Shown: positions 1 to 11,606, numbered from the stretch's first letter. The stretch: 64,000 nucleotides of DNA from Yersinia rohdei ATCC 43380 (GCF_000173775.1 NZ_ACCD01000003.1:1-64000), one strand, 5' to 3'. Notes: generated from the sequence alone by a model not told the origin. Program-made: numbers and translations.

Positions 1-208
1 TAAGATGTCTTAATACTTGCATATCTCTAACAGCAAACGCATGCGCTTGATGACTACGCTGGTCATCGGGGAACAGGTCAGCGGAAGAGGCTGAAATTTC
101 AGGCCGTCAAAAAGCTATTGGGGGCATGTCAGTATCCAATCGACACTTGAGTATATCGATGAGAACGTTGATAGCTTGCGGGATATTTTGGAAAAAGAGT
201 TGATGTAA
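1..208 (+). pseudogene. probable integrase C-terminal remnant (frameshifted)
   Basis: The plus strand from about 33 to 208 encodes a tail that looks like the last part of a tyrosine recombinase. A run KFQAVKKLLG ends in a G-tract (120-124). One frame over it continues HVSIQSTLEYIDENV and then a short acidic helix to the stop at 206-208. Joined across the G-tract the reading is LLGHVSIQSTLEYID, which fits the LGH-x-S-I-x-x-T-x-x-Y box holding the second catalytic His and the Tyr of this family. A stop (TAA at 30-32) and the one-base shift indicate decay, unless the reading frame begins differently outside the window. The remnant lies on the 3' side of a tRNA-Phe gene, a usual island target. 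The rest of the gene would be left of the window. The family call is inference from a short stretch. Confidence 0.45.
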
Positions 209-432
209 CAGCTTGAGGCAACGGCTTATTGAGTCTTGCTTATTTGATACTAGAGGAAGCTCTGTGTAACCATAACACGTAAAAATGCCCACTTATTTTA
301 ACAAGTGAGCTAATTGATTGCTTACTACTTTTACAATCTATATGACGAAATTACGAGCGTATCGTATTCCTGTCTAATCATTTGCTTGTTAAGACTGATG
401 TTCAGTCGCAGTAACAAACAAAATCTAAATAG

Positions 433-508
433 TGGTGCCCGGACTCGGAATCGAACCAAGGACACGGGGATTTTCAATCCCCTGCTCTACCGACTGAGCT
501 ATCCGGGC
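433..508 (-). tRNA. pheU: tRNA-Phe (GAA)
   Basis: The minus strand folds as a complete 76-nt tRNA: acceptor GCCCGGA paired with TCCGGGC, D-arm AGCTCAGTCGG, anticodon loop with GAA, T-arm GGTTCGATTCC, and an encoded CCA end at 433-435. The position next to yjdC and dsbD matches E. coli pheU. The stretch 209-432, beyond the 3' end, holds no recognisable gene. Confidence 0.97.
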
Positions 509-518
509 AACGGGGCGC

Positions 519-547
519 ATTAAACCGTATTGGCCGCTGGTCGTCAA
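519..547 (-). promoter_or_regulatory. sigma-70 promoter of tRNA-Phe
   Basis: On the minus strand a TTGACG -35 box (542-547) is followed after 17 nt by TTTAAT (519-524). A GC-rich discriminator (GCGCCCCG) comes next, as expected for a stringently controlled stable-RNA promoter. The mature tRNA starts at 508. Confidence 0.7.
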
Positions 548-650
548 CGGCTTTATAGTTTAAAACCACTAAAACTGTGCTAATTGCTCTCTTTTCAGAC
601 AAAAAAAGGAAAAAACACATAAATTGGCATGCAGTTATGTCCAGTGTGTC

Positions 651-1226
651 TTAACTTAGCGCACCATTTTTACGGCACTGAGTGATTGCCAATACATCTT
701 CAGCTAAACGTTTGGCGACCTCGACATCCTGCAATTGGCGTTTAACCAGTAGCTTACTTAAGCAACCTTCCAGAATTAGCTCCATTTGTTGCGCGACCAA
801 ACTTGCATCATCAGCATCCATCTCATGCAACAGCTCTTGTGTGTATTGCAAGGAAGCTTGTTTTTGTTGTTCTGCTAACTGATGGATGGGGTGCTCATCA
901 TCAGGATAGAAACTGCATGCAGCAATAAACAGGCAGCCAGGATAGCGTTTATTTTGCACTTGCTCACTGAGCGTCTCATAGCGCGCCAATAACTTTTGTT
1001 TCGGCGATAATGTTTCGTCCAGTTGCAACTGACGCCGCCAGGTATCTATTTGCTGACCGTGGTAGCGTAAGCAATCATATAATAATGCCTCGCGGTCAGG
1101 CCAAAATCGGGCCAGATCACTGACTTCCACTGAGACTTCTTTTGCCAGCATCTCCAGTGTGGTATTTGCCAATCCCTGCTGCTCTAACAGATTGAGCGCA
1201 CTGCTTAAAACTTGTTCACGTTGCAC
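651..1226 (-). CDS. yjdC: TetR-family transcriptional regulator YjdC
   Basis: This is a 191-residue TetR/AcrR-type repressor. An N-terminal helix-turn-helix (about residues 1-50, with [12 protein letters not shown]) is followed by a helical ligand-binding domain carrying the family-typical [15 protein letters not shown]. The ligand and targets are unknown to me. I chose the GTG start at 1226 because GGAGGAG lies 6 nt upstream and the length then equals E. coli YjdC. An in-frame ATG at 1256 would add ten residues. The gene sits between tRNA-Phe and a divergent glycerate kinase gene. A palindrome about 30 bp upstream could be its own operator. Confidence 0.9.
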   Translation of the reverse strand: MQREQVLSSALNLLEQQGLANTTLEMLAKEVSVEVSDLARFWPDREALLYDCLRYHGQQIDTWRRQLQLDETLSPKQKLLARYETLSEQVQNKRYPGCLFIAACSFYPDDEHPIHQLAEQQKQASLQYTQELLHEMDADDASLVAQQMELILEGCLSKLLVKRQLQDVEVAKRLAEDVLAITQCRKNGALS

Positions 1227-1257
1227 GTTGCTCTCCTCCAACTTCTTCTCTGGCAAG

Positions 1258-1276
1258 TGTGGTTGACCACAGTCAA
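1258..1276. promoter_or_regulatory. overlapping palindromes, candidate TetR-type operator
   Basis: TGTGGTTGACCACA (1258-1271) is a perfect 6-bp inverted repeat with a 2-nt centre. It overlaps TTGACCACAGTCAA (1263-1276), a 5-bp perfect inverted repeat. They start 32 bp upstream of the yjdC GTG, where a repressor of this family would autoregulate. No binding data are available, so the assignment is inference. Confidence 0.4.
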
Positions 1277-1602
1277 ATCTGCAAATAACTCAAAATACCT
1301 CAGCACTCTGCGCCTGCTGACTCTGTACCTTATCACTACTGTGGCGAGATTTTATTAACTCTTTGCGATTACCTGTTTGCTTATTCAGATGCTGACTGAG
1401 TGATGCCATTCATCATAACTGTGCGACCTAATTCCCATGTGAAATACGTGGCATTGGGGAAAGAGTGTGATTTAAGGTGCTCGGCCGGGCTCGGCGCTGC
1501 TGGGTAATAGGGCTATATTGATATCTATCCCGATATCCAGAGCGATGGGTTGATAAACTCGGCACCTGGGTGGCCAAAGATAGCTCATGAGATTAATCAT
1601 TT
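1277..1602. other. divergent yjdC / glycerate kinase intergenic region
   Basis: About 325 bp with no convincing ORF. It must hold the promoters of the two divergent genes. Apart from the palindrome at its left edge I see no clear operator, terminator or repeat. Confidence 0.5.
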
Positions 1603-2751
1603 ATGAAAATAGTCATCGCTCCGGACTCCTATAAAGAAAGTTTATCTGCGCTGGATGTTGCGGTGCAGATTGAAGCGGGTTTTCGCACCCAGTTTCCCCA
1701 TGCGCAATATATCAAGCTCCCGGTTGCTGATGGTGGCGAAGGGACCGTGGAAGCTATGGTAGCGGCGACGGCGGGCCGCATCATTAAAGTGAAAGTGACC
1801 GGCCCGTTAGGGGAGCTGGTTGATGCCTTTTACGGGATTTCTGGTGATGAAAAATCGGCATTTATTGAAATGGCGGCGGCCAGTGGGCTAGAGCTTGTTC
1901 CTCCGCCACTGCGCAACCCATTGAAAACCACTTCTTATGGAACTGGTGAATTGATTTGTCATGCTCTGGATCAGGGGGTGAAACATATCATTATCGGCAT
2001 AGGTGGCAGTGCTACCAATGATGGTGGCGCGGGTATGGTGCAGGCGCTGGGGGGCAAATTACTGGATAAACATGGCGCACAGATTGGTTTTGGTGGCGGC
2101 AAGTTATCTGAGCTGGATAGCATTGATGTTTTAGGGCTGGACTCTCGTATTCAACAATGCCAAATAGATGTTGCCTGTGATGTCACCAATCCACTGACTG
2201 GCGCTGCAGGGGCTTCTGCCATTTTTGGGCCGCAAAAAGGTGCGACGCCGGAGATGGTGACCCTGCTGGATGAAGGTTTATTGCATTACGCGGGGGTGAT
2301 TAAACGTTATTTGTCAGTCGAGGTTGATCAGGTTGAAGGCGCAGGCGCTGCTGGAGGGGTAGGGGCGGCATTGCTGGCTTTTTGCGGTGCCACTTTAAGT
2401 CCGGGAGTGGATATTGTGACCGATGCACTGGGGCTGGATGCATTAGTCCGTGATGCTACTTTTGTGATTACCGGCGAAGGGCGAATTGACAGCCAAACTC
2501 TTCATGGCAAAGTCCCCATCGGGGTCGCCAGAGTCGCCAAACGTTATAATAAACCCGTGATTGGGATTGCAGGTAGCCTGTCCGCTGATGTGGACGTAGT
2601 TTATGAACACGGCTTGGATGCGGTATTCAGTGTGATTTACAGCATTTGCACCTTGGATCAGGCGCTGGAGAATGCCGCCGACAATGTATTCAAGACGGCG
2701 CGGAATATTGCCGCGACATTGGCGATGGGTATGGCTGCCGCGACGTTATAG
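1603..2751 (+). CDS. garK: glycerate 2-kinase
   Basis: This enzyme phosphorylates D-glycerate with ATP to give 2-phosphoglycerate, linking glucarate/galactarate or glyoxylate breakdown to glycolysis in the cytosol. The 382-residue protein has the hallmarks of the GarK/GlxK family. These are an N-terminal MKIVIAPDSYKESLSA, PVADGGEGTVEAM, the glycine-rich IIIGIGGSATNDGGAGM, the acidic VACDVTNPL segment and VITGEGRIDSQT near the C-terminus. It resembles GarK slightly more than GlxK, but paralogue naming is not certain from sequence. It stands alone, opposite in direction to yjdC and convergent with dsbD. E. coli has no glycerate kinase at this place, so this is a difference in the otherwise conserved gene order. 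Confidence 0.92.
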   Translation: MKIVIAPDSYKESLSALDVAVQIEAGFRTQFPHAQYIKLPVADGGEGTVEAMVAATAGRIIKVKVTGPLGELVDAFYGISGDEKSAFIEMAAASGLELVPPPLRNPLKTTSYGTGELICHALDQGVKHIIIGIGGSATNDGGAGMVQALGGKLLDKHGAQIGFGGGKLSELDSIDVLGLDSRIQQCQIDVACDVTNPLTGAAGASAIFGPQKGATPEMVTLLDEGLLHYAGVIKRYLSVEVDQVEGAGAAGGVGAALLAFCGATLSPGVDIVTDALGLDALVRDATFVITGEGRIDSQTLHGKVPIGVARVAKRYNKPVIGIAGSLSADVDVVYEHGLDAVFSVIYSICTLDQALENAADNVFKTARNIAATLAMGMAAATL

Positions 2752-2815
2752 CTCCGGTTGATGACCATGCTGCCCCATGAGCTTTTTGAATCTTTGCGAA
2801 AAACTGCAAAATGGG

Positions 2816-4552
2816 TTACCGCACGGTATTTTTTAAGTGCTGCAAAAATTCACTGGCATTCATAAAGCCCGTCACTCTGGCGTCGTGAATCTCATTACCT
2901 TGTGCATCGAAAAACACAATGGTCGGCAACCCCAGGACATTAAGCTCTTTCAGCAGGGCTGCGTGTGCCGCACTGTTTGCCGTCACATCGGCTTGCAGCA
3001 GCAAGGTATTGGCTAATTGCTGCTGAACCTGTGCATCACTAAAGGTGTATTTCTCAAACTCTTTGCAGGCCACACACCAGTCGGCGTACAAATCCAGCAT
3101 CACCGGTTTTCCCTGCGCTTGTGCTAAAGCGGCTTGAAGTTGAGGTAAATCGGCAACTGATTTAAAAGCTAAATGCTTAATTTCATTTTGTGGTGTAGGG
3201 CTGCCAAAAGCCCAGTCTTGCAGTGGGCGGGCGGCAACCAATAAGGCGGCGAGCAGCAGTAACTGACAAACTCGCGCCCAGCCGGAGTGGGCTTTCAAGC
3301 TCAAGACAAAGGCCCAGCCGAAGAAGGCGACAGCCAGCAGGCTCCAGAGACGTAAGCCCCAGACATCACCCAGCACCCTTTCCAGCAAGAATACTGGCAG
3401 GGCCAGAATGACAAAGCCGAAAGCTTCTTTGACGTATTGCATCCACGGGCCACTGCGCGGGATAAGCTTGTTGCCGAATAACGTCACAATCACCAGTGGG
3501 ATGCCCATTCCTAAAGCATATAAATACAAGGTGCCGCCCCCGGCCAGCATATTCCCGCTTTGGGCGATATACAGCAAAATGGCGCTGAGTGGGGCGGTGG
3601 TGCATGGCGAGCAAATCAGACCCGCCAGTGCGCCCATAGCAAAAACACCCGCCAGTGAGCCACCGCGTTGGCTGCTGCTCCACTGTACCAGTCGGGTCTG
3701 CAGTGAGGATGGCAATTGCAGCGAATACAGGCCGAACATGGATAACGCCAGCAGCACGAACAGTGCTGATAACCCAACTAACACATAGGGGTGCTGTAAC
3801 GCCGCCTGAAATTGTAACCCTGCCGCTGCCACCACCAAGCCGAGCAAGGTGTAAGTCAGTGCCATTCCTTGCACATAGACCACGGCTAACAGCAAGATCC
3901 GCCGTTGGCTATGCGGCTTTTCACGGCCAAGAATAATAGCTGATATCAGCGGATACATTGGCAGCACACAAGGGGTAAAGGCGATACCAATGCCAATGAG
4001 CAGCGCCCATAAAGGTGAAAATGGCAATTCAGCTGGCACTGGGATGGCATCATTTGTCAGTGGGGAAATTGCCGCAGTAGAGGCACTGGCGGCCACCGTA
4101 GAAAGCGGAACCACCCGTGTTTCTGGGGGATAGCAGAAACCGGCCTCGGCGCAGCCCTGATATGTCACGCTAACACTGGCCTGTTCACCGGCCTGCAAAA
4201 TGGGGATTTTTAGTGTGAGTTGCTGCTTAAAAATCGAAACTTCACCATAGAATTCATCATGATGGGCAATGCCTTCTGGCAACGTAAATGCACCAAGAGT
4301 GGCATTTTGCGGCACAATTTTTATTTGCTGGCGATACAGATAATAGTCGGGATGAATTTGCCAACTCAGAGTGAGTTGGTCACCTTGTTGGCGAAAATCA
4401 AAGGCAAACGCCTGATCGACAGGTATAAAGCGGCTCTGGCTGCTTTTTTGGCCAAAAGAGGCATTATCACCAAACAGTGAAGCCTGTGCACTGTGCGGCG
4501 CGAGTAAAACGCTGCACAGCAGCAGAATCAGAGTAATGAAGCGTTGAGCCAT
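2816..4552 (-). CDS. dsbD: thiol:disulfide interchange protein DsbD
   Basis: DsbD carries electrons from cytoplasmic thioredoxin across the inner membrane to periplasmic DsbC, DsbG and CcmG. All three functional parts are visible in 578 residues. A signal peptide (1-24) precedes an N-terminal immunoglobulin-like domain with C134 and C140. The multi-span membrane domain has redox cysteines in TPCVLPMYP (C195) and [10 protein letters not shown] (C314/C317). The C-terminal thioredoxin domain has YADWCVACK (C493/C496). The start codon lies inside the end of cutA (25-bp overlap), so the two are translated as one operon, as in E. coli. Confidence 0.97.
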   Translation of the reverse strand: MAQRFITLILLLCSVLLAPHSAQASLFGDNASFGQKSSQSRFIPVDQAFAFDFRQQGDQLTLSWQIHPDYYLYRQQIKIVPQNATLGAFTLPEGIAHHDEFYGEVSIFKQQLTLKIPILQAGEQASVSVTYQGCAEAGFCYPPETRVVPLSTVAASASTAAISPLTNDAIPVPAELPFSPLWALLIGIGIAFTPCVLPMYPLISAIILGREKPHSQRRILLLAVVYVQGMALTYTLLGLVVAAAGLQFQAALQHPYVLVGLSALFVLLALSMFGLYSLQLPSSLQTRLVQWSSSQRGGSLAGVFAMGALAGLICSPCTTAPLSAILLYIAQSGNMLAGGGTLYLYALGMGIPLVIVTLFGNKLIPRSGPWMQYVKEAFGFVILALPVFLLERVLGDVWGLRLWSLLAVAFFGWAFVLSLKAHSGWARVCQLLLLAALLVAARPLQDWAFGSPTPQNEIKHLAFKSVADLPQLQAALAQAQGKPVMLDLYADWCVACKEFEKYTFSDAQVQQQLANTLLLQADVTANSAAHAALLKELNVLGLPTIVFFDAQGNEIHDARVTGFMNASEFLQHLKNTVR

Positions 4553-4851
4553 GACAGGTAATCTTTATCTCCATCCCGTACTGGCAACACCAGCAATTCC
4601 GGTGTCTGGTAGGGGTGATGTTGTTTGATATAACTGAGAAGTGCTTGCTGATGGCTGGCATTGCTCTTGAACAAAAGCTGGACTTCATACTCTTGCTGGA
4701 GCTTCCCTTCCCAGTAGTAAATCGAGGTCGCACCTGGCAATAAGGTTGCGCAGGCTGCCAGTTTTTCACCCAGAACCTGCGCGGCTAAATCTTGCGCGCT
4801 GGCTTCATCAGGGGCGGTGCACAATACCACAATTGCATCACAATCAGACAT
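4528..4851 (-). CDS. cutA: divalent cation tolerance protein CutA
   Basis: This is a small (107-residue) trimeric protein with a ferredoxin-like fold, historically linked to copper tolerance; its exact cellular role is unsettled. It has the conserved VVLCTAPDE start, [10 protein letters not shown] and the late [10 protein letters not shown] stretch. In the E. coli protein, Cys and His residues in these regions bind Cu(II). It is first in the cutA-dsbD unit and overlaps dsbD by 25 bp. Confidence 0.96.
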   Translation of the reverse strand: MSDCDAIVVLCTAPDEASAQDLAAQVLGEKLAACATLLPGATSIYYWEGKLQQEYEVQLLFKSNASHQQALLSYIKQHHPYQTPELLVLPVRDGDKDYLSWLNASLL

Positions 4852-5070
4852 CTTAACCTCGTTGGGTAATGCTGCTGAAGTTAAGCACTATACCCTGAAG
4901 CTGATGTGAGTCAGAAGATGATTTATCCTCCGAATATTTCAAGATGCAAGGGTTTTGGTGATGATTTTTTATTCAACAAATTGATTTTAAATTAATTTTT
5001 ATTCATTTGCTTGTCAGCAACCGACAACTCGCACCCGATTGGGGATAGGTAACTGTGATATAGATTCCAA

Positions 5071-5101
5071 AACAAAATGGGGCGCACGAAGCGCCCCATC
5101 G
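5071..5101 (-). terminator. rho-independent terminator of dcuA
   Basis: Reading the minus strand, ATGGGGCG and CGCCCCAT pair around a short CTTCGTG loop and are followed by TTTTGTTTT. It starts 18 bp beyond the dcuA stop. Confidence 0.85.
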
Positions 5102-5118
5102 AGTGAGATACAGACAAC

Positions 5119-6420
5119 TTATAGAACCAACGTGCCCATCACAAAGCCGAAACAAACCGCCAGTGCAACCCCGATAGTCCCTGGGATGAAGAACGGATGG
5201 TTGAATACGAAGCGGCCAATGCGGGTGGTGCCGGTGTCATCCATTTGTACTGCTGCAACCAGTGTTGGGTAGGTTGGCAGAATGAACAAACCAGAAACCG
5301 CAGCAAAAGAAGCAATGGCAGCCAGTGGTGAAACGTTCAGTGCCATTGCCATTGGCATCAATGCTTTGGCAGTTGCAGCTTGTGAGTAAAGCAGTGCTGA
5401 ACAGAAGAAGAAGATAACCGCCAGCAACCATGAATGCGCTTGAATCAGGCTACCTGCAGTTTCTTTAATCCATTCCAGATTGTGCTGTACAAAGGTATCG
5501 CCCAACCAGGCTACACCGAGAATACAAATACAAGCACTCATGCCGGCTTTGAAGGTGCTGGAGTTCAGGATTAAATCGGTTTCAACCGAGCAAACCATTG
5601 TGGTGAGGGTCGCCACACTCAGCATGATAATCAGGATAGCGTTAGTGGTGTTCATCAGCGGTGTTGCCACCAGACCGACACTTGGGCTGTTGATAATGGC
5701 ATATGCCACCACCGACAATACGCCCGCCAGGAACAGCAACACGGAGGTTTTCGCGCGCGGTTTAATCACTTTTACCGTGTCGCCACGCAGTGTTACCAGG
5801 CCTTCTTCCAGACGTTTTAGATAGATTGGGTCATCGGACAGTTTGGAGTTAAAGCACCAGGACACAATCAGTGACATCACAAACACCGCAAGCAGGGTGG
5901 ATGGGATAACTATCATCAGTAAATGTAAGTAGCTGACGCCATGACCTTCCATCACAGAAGACATGTAGACTACGGCCGCAGAAATAGGGGATGCGGTGAT
6001 GGCGATTTGCGCGGAGACCACTGCGGTAGAAAGTGGGCGGCAAGGTTTGATGCCTTGTTCTTTCGCCACTTCTGCAATCACCGGCAAGGCTGATAGCGAA
6101 ATATTACCTGTCCCGGCAAAGATGGTCAGAAAATAGGTGACCAGCGGAGCAAGGATAGTGATGTGTTTTGGGTTCTTGCGCAGTAACTTTTCGGTTTGCT
6201 GCACCAGATAATCCATACCGCCCGCGACCTGCATTGCAGAGATTGCAGCGATAACCGCCATGATGATTGAAATAACGTCAAATGGAATACTGCCCGGTTT
6301 GACGCCAATGATCGCCAATACCAAAACACCAATCCCACCTGCAAATCCAATACCGATACCACCTAACCTGGCCCCTAAAAAAATGGCCAGCAGAACGATG
6401 ACTAATTCTACGGCTATCAT
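5119..6420 (-). CDS. dcuA: anaerobic C4-dicarboxylate transporter DcuA
   Basis: This inner-membrane carrier of the Dcu family takes up aspartate and fumarate and exchanges them for succinate. The 433-residue protein is almost entirely hydrophobic helices, starting with an uncleaved MIAVELVIVLLAIFLGARLG segment. It matches DcuA in length. An AAGGAG ribosome site lies just before the ATG. It is downstream of aspA in the same direction, separated by the aspA terminator. Together they supply fumarate for the reductase encoded further right in this window. Confidence 0.96.
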   Translation of the reverse strand: MIAVELVIVLLAIFLGARLGGIGIGFAGGIGVLVLAIIGVKPGSIPFDVISIIMAVIAAISAMQVAGGMDYLVQQTEKLLRKNPKHITILAPLVTYFLTIFAGTGNISLSALPVIAEVAKEQGIKPCRPLSTAVVSAQIAITASPISAAVVYMSSVMEGHGVSYLHLLMIVIPSTLLAVFVMSLIVSWCFNSKLSDDPIYLKRLEEGLVTLRGDTVKVIKPRAKTSVLLFLAGVLSVVAYAIINSPSVGLVATPLMNTTNAILIIMLSVATLTTMVCSVETDLILNSSTFKAGMSACICILGVAWLGDTFVQHNLEWIKETAGSLIQAHSWLLAVIFFFCSALLYSQAATAKALMPMAMALNVSPLAAIASFAAVSGLFILPTYPTLVAAVQMDDTGTTRIGRFVFNHPFFIPGTIGVALAVCFGFVMGTLVL

Positions 6421-6500
6421 AGTGTTTACTCCTTAATTTTAATTGGAAAACATTTGTTTTAATTGGAAACGAAAAGTTAAAAATTTGTGTTTGCCAGAAA

Positions 6501-6539
6501 GTAAAAAGGCACGTTGTCCAGAGGAGCATACGTGCCTTA
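6501..6539 (-). terminator. terminator between aspA and dcuA
   Basis: Minus-strand AAGGCACGT pairs with ACGTGCCTT over a 15-nt loop and runs into TTTTTAC. It lies 22 bp after the aspA stop and upstream of the dcuA ribosome site. It probably causes partial termination, with some readthrough into dcuA. Confidence 0.75.
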
Positions 6540-6560
6540 CAGGGCTACCGGATGATTATT

Positions 6561-7997
6561 TTATTGTTCATTTTCATCGGTATAGCGTTTTGCCTTATAG
6601 GCAGGATGCATCAGGTTCTCGACCGAGAAAATGTCGTCCAACTCGGCTTCAGTTAATAAGCCGCGTTCCAGAACCACTTCCCGCACATTTTTACCGGTTT
6701 CTGCACAAATCTTGCCGACAATGTCACCGTTATGGTGGCCAATGAACGGGTTAAGATAAGTGACAATACCGATAGAGTTAAAGACGTAGCGCTCGCAAAC
6801 TTCTTTGTTGGCGGTAATGCCATTAATGCATTTTTCCAACAGGTTATAACAAGCATTTGTCAGGATATGGATGGACTCAAACATCGCCTGACCAATCACC
6901 GGCTCCATAACGTTCAACTGGAGCTGGCCTGCTTCGGCCGCCATAGTAATGCAAGTGTCGTTACCGATCACCTTAAAACAAACCTGGTTAACAACTTCAG
7001 GGATAACCGGGTTAACTTTGGCTGGCATGATAGAAGAACCGGCCTGCAATTCTGGCAGGTTGATTTCATTCAAACCAGTACGTGGGCCAGACGAAAGCAA
7101 ACGTAAGTCATTACAGATTTTTGACATCTTAACGGCCAGACGTTTCAGCGCGCTGTGCACCATCACGTAAGCACCACAGTCAGAGGTCGCTTCAATCAAG
7201 TCTTCTGCTGGCACACATGGCAGACCACTGATTTCAGACAGTTTCTGTATTGCTAACTGTGAGTAACCTTCTGGTGTATTCAGCGCAGTACCAATCGCGG
7301 TTGCACCCAGGTTAACTTCCAGTAGCAACTCTGCGGTACGTTGCAGGTTTTTGGTTTCTTCTTTTAATAGCACCGCGAAGGCTTTGAATTCCTGCCCCAG
7401 CGTCATAGGTACAGCGTCCTGCAATTGGGTTCGGCCCATCTTCAGGATTTTTTCGAATTCTTTGGATTTTCTTTCGAAGCCTTCTTTTAACTGATTGATG
7501 GCGTCGATAAGCTTCATGATGGAAGCATAAACCGCGATGCGGAAACCGGTGGGGTAGGCATCGTTGGTGGACTGGCATTTGTTCAGGTGGTCGTTAGGGT
7601 TAAGGTATTGATATTCCCCTTTCTGATGGCCCATCAGCTCTAACCCGATATTGGCCAGAACTTCGTTGGTATTCATGTTTAAAGAGGTGCCCGCGCCGCC
7701 TTGGAAGACATCAACCGGGAACTGATCCATACATTTGCCTTTATCCAGAACTTCGTCGCATGCCTGGATAATGATGTCAGCAATTTTGCGTGGGATGGTA
7801 TGTAACTCTTTGTTCGCCATCGCTGCGGCTTTTTTTACCATAACCATGCCGCGTACAAATTCCGGAACATCACTTATTTTACTGTTGCTGATATAGAAGT
7901 TTTCAATCGCACGCAGGGTATGAACACCGTAGTAAGCCTCTGCGGGGACTTCTCGTGTACCTAACAGGTCTTCTTCAATACGAATGTTATTTGACAT
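6561..7997 (-). CDS. aspA: aspartate ammonia-lyase (aspartase)
   Basis: Aspartase converts L-aspartate to fumarate and ammonia as a cytosolic homotetramer. The 478 residues carry the superfamily signature [11 protein letters not shown], whose first serines form the catalytic loop. They also carry the two other conserved blocks, QSTNDAYPT and [11 protein letters not shown]. In enterobacteria the enzyme feeds fumarate to anaerobic respiration and is under CRP control. A perfect CRP consensus lies about 205 bp upstream of the start codon. Confidence 0.98.
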   Translation of the reverse strand: MSNNIRIEEDLLGTREVPAEAYYGVHTLRAIENFYISNSKISDVPEFVRGMVMVKKAAAMANKELHTIPRKIADIIIQACDEVLDKGKCMDQFPVDVFQGGAGTSLNMNTNEVLANIGLELMGHQKGEYQYLNPNDHLNKCQSTNDAYPTGFRIAVYASIMKLIDAINQLKEGFERKSKEFEKILKMGRTQLQDAVPMTLGQEFKAFAVLLKEETKNLQRTAELLLEVNLGATAIGTALNTPEGYSQLAIQKLSEISGLPCVPAEDLIEATSDCGAYVMVHSALKRLAVKMSKICNDLRLLSSGPRTGLNEINLPELQAGSSIMPAKVNPVIPEVVNQVCFKVIGNDTCITMAAEAGQLQLNVMEPVIGQAMFESIHILTNACYNLLEKCINGITANKEVCERYVFNSIGIVTYLNPFIGHHNGDIVGKICAETGKNVREVVLERGLLTEAELDDIFSVENLMHPAYKAKRYTDENEQ

Positions 7998-8201
7998 GAG
8001 AACCTTCTCTAATGTGCTGTCTTGTTTTGTATTTGTTAACTAAATTATGCCGACGTGGACAATATGATGCCGCAATGAAGCTATAGCGCGGAAAGATTAA
8101 CCATTCATCATATCGCTGACAGGATCATATGCTGCTTAATGATAAAAAGCCTTGAACCAGGATCACTATATGGTGGGAATTAATTAAGAGGATCTGATAT
8201 C

Positions 8202-8217
8202 TGTGATTTCTCTCACA
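8202..8217. promoter_or_regulatory. CRP binding site between aspA and fxsA
   Basis: TGTGATTTCTCTCACA matches the CRP consensus TGTGA-N6-TCACA at every defined base. It sits in the 445-bp divergent region 7998-8442, about 205 bp from the aspA start and 226 bp from the fxsA start. aspA is a known CRP target in E. coli. I saw no convincing FNR site here and no ORF in the rest of the gap. Confidence 0.8.
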
Positions 8218-8442
8218 GTTATACACTTGGATAATAAAATTTTGCTCTTAGCTTGAAAAATGAATTAACCACCACCATTTTATGAGGGTCGACCCACGTC
8301 GAAGAGGGGGGCTGACACCAAAATCTGCCAAACAGGTAGAAAAGGCAATGTTAGCGCCAACTGGGTCAAGGTTTTCATGGTATCTGTCAGGCAGGGGTTT
8401 ATCTGATGAGGGATACTGAATGATTGGAATAAGGAGAATGCG

Positions 8443-8952
8443 GTGCGTTGGTTACCGTTAGCGCTGATATTTTTATTGGCATATATAGAAATATCGATAT
8501 TTATCAAGGTTGCAGCTGTGTTGGGTGTACTGGTTACCCTGCTGTTGGTTATCTTGAGCTCCTGTATTGGGATTTCACTGGTGCGTAACCAGGGAATGAA
8601 AACCTTTATACAGATGCAGCAAAAATTGGCAGCGGGTGAAAGCCCTGCGGCAGAAATGATCAAAAGTGTGTCTTTGGTGTTAGCGGGCTTCTTGCTGTTA
8701 ATCCCCGGCTTCTTCACTGATTTCCTCGGGTTGCTGCTGTTATTACCCCCAATTCAAAAATCATTAACATTAAAATTGATGCCACATCTGAATATTTATC
8801 GTGCTAGTGGTTTTAGTGCCGGTAGCGGCCCAATGGGTGGCGGCAATACCTTTGATGGTGAGTTTCAACGTAAAGCTGATGACAGCTTCATTGTTGAACA
8901 TCGCCCGGATGAGGATGATAAACCTACAGATAATGGTTTTAAAAAGGATTAG
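8443..8952 (+). CDS. fxsA: FxsA family membrane protein
   Basis: A small (169-residue) inner-membrane protein of the FxsA/YtzA family. In E. coli, overproduction relieves exclusion of phage T7 by the F plasmid; its normal role is unknown. There are two hydrophobic segments near the N-terminus, a third around residues 75-105 containing FLLLIPGFFTDFLGLLLLLP, and a polar Gly/Asp-rich tail. The GTG start is supported by AAGGAG 6 nt upstream; the nearby ATG at 8439 is out of frame. It is divergent from aspA and followed by groES. Confidence 0.93.
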   Translation: MRWLPLALIFLLAYIEISIFIKVAAVLGVLVTLLLVILSSCIGISLVRNQGMKTFIQMQQKLAAGESPAAEMIKSVSLVLAGFLLLIPGFFTDFLGLLLLLPPIQKSLTLKLMPHLNIYRASGFSAGSGPMGGGNTFDGEFQRKADDSFIVEHRPDEDDKPTDNGFKKD

Positions 8953-9098
8953 TAAGGCTAAACCTCTTGCTAAAATCTTGTTTGTTAATCATAAAATAAT
9001 AAATTCAATCACAGTGTTTTCTTTTCACTGTGGGCGGTGAGGTGACTAAAAATAGCCACCTTTGGACAAGAAAATAATGAATTTTTTTTGTCGTCATC

Positions 9099-9128
9099 CC
9101 TTGAAGGGATGAGAAGCCGCCCCCATTA
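9099..9128 (+). promoter_or_regulatory. sigma-32 heat-shock promoter of groESL
   Basis: CCTTGAAG (9099-9106) and CCCCATTA (9121-9128) with about 14 nt between them fit the RpoH pattern and closely resemble the E. coli groE promoter. It lies about 80 bp upstream of groES. Confidence 0.85.
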
Positions 9129-9152
9129 AGGAAGGCACGGTATCGGTTATGA

Positions 9153-9503
<351 letters not shown>

Positions 9504-9516
9504 TCGCGCTCTCTAA

Positions 9517-11199
<1,683 letters not shown>

Positions 11200-11247
11200 T
11201 GCTGCCAACCTTATAGCTTCATTGATTGCTGATTAAGCTATAGACCT

Positions 11248-11280
11248 AAAGCGAGTGGGGTAACCTGCTCGCTTTTTTTA
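11248..11280 (+). terminator. groESL terminator
   Basis: AAAGCGAG and CTCGCTTT form a stem around a 12-nt loop followed by a run of T residues, about 50 bp after the groL stop. Confidence 0.85.
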
Positions 11281-11465
11281 TGGAAATAAAAAACCGGCTA
11301 TAAACCTAAAACCCGTCATAATCTTGCCTTGTCTGTATTTTATACTCAGCTTTTTCTTATTCACATTTTTGCAATCTGAGGTATTAACCGCAGTTTTATT
11401 TCACTCGGTTGATGATTACAGGGCTTTTTATTCTCTTCGTTTCTGATTTAATGTGTAAACTGAGA

Positions 11466-11606
11466 TACCTTTCATCGTCGACGTTACAGTGGTATGAGTG
11501 GCACTTACTCACCCGAATTCCTTACTTGTAGTTATTTATTACTTGAATAGGCTCATCGGGACTCTTTGGTTTGCTACCCTGTTGTAACCGAGATTATTTT
11601 GGGTAT
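11466..11606. repeat. ERIC element, divergent copy
   Basis: A diverged copy of the ERIC family, about 140 bp. It has the inverted core CACCCGAATTC...GGCTCATCGGGACT, the GTTACAGTGGTATGAGTG outer segment and a GGGTA end. It lies in the groL-yjeI gap (11281-11715). I find nothing else in that gap except the yjeI promoter region. Confidence 0.65.

Noticed and set aside
107..292. 61-residue open frame on the minus strand
   Set aside because: It is antisense to the integrase-like tail, lacks a good ribosome site and shows no recognisable domain.
4925..4960. ERIC-like end (ATTTCAAGATGCAAGGGT) between cutA and dcuA
   Set aside because: Only about 20 bp match, with no core or second arm, so chance similarity cannot be excluded.
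8148..8170. FNR-like TTGAACCAGGATCA near aspA
   Set aside because: Half-site spacing and right half do not fit TTGAT-N4-ATCAA; too weak to call.
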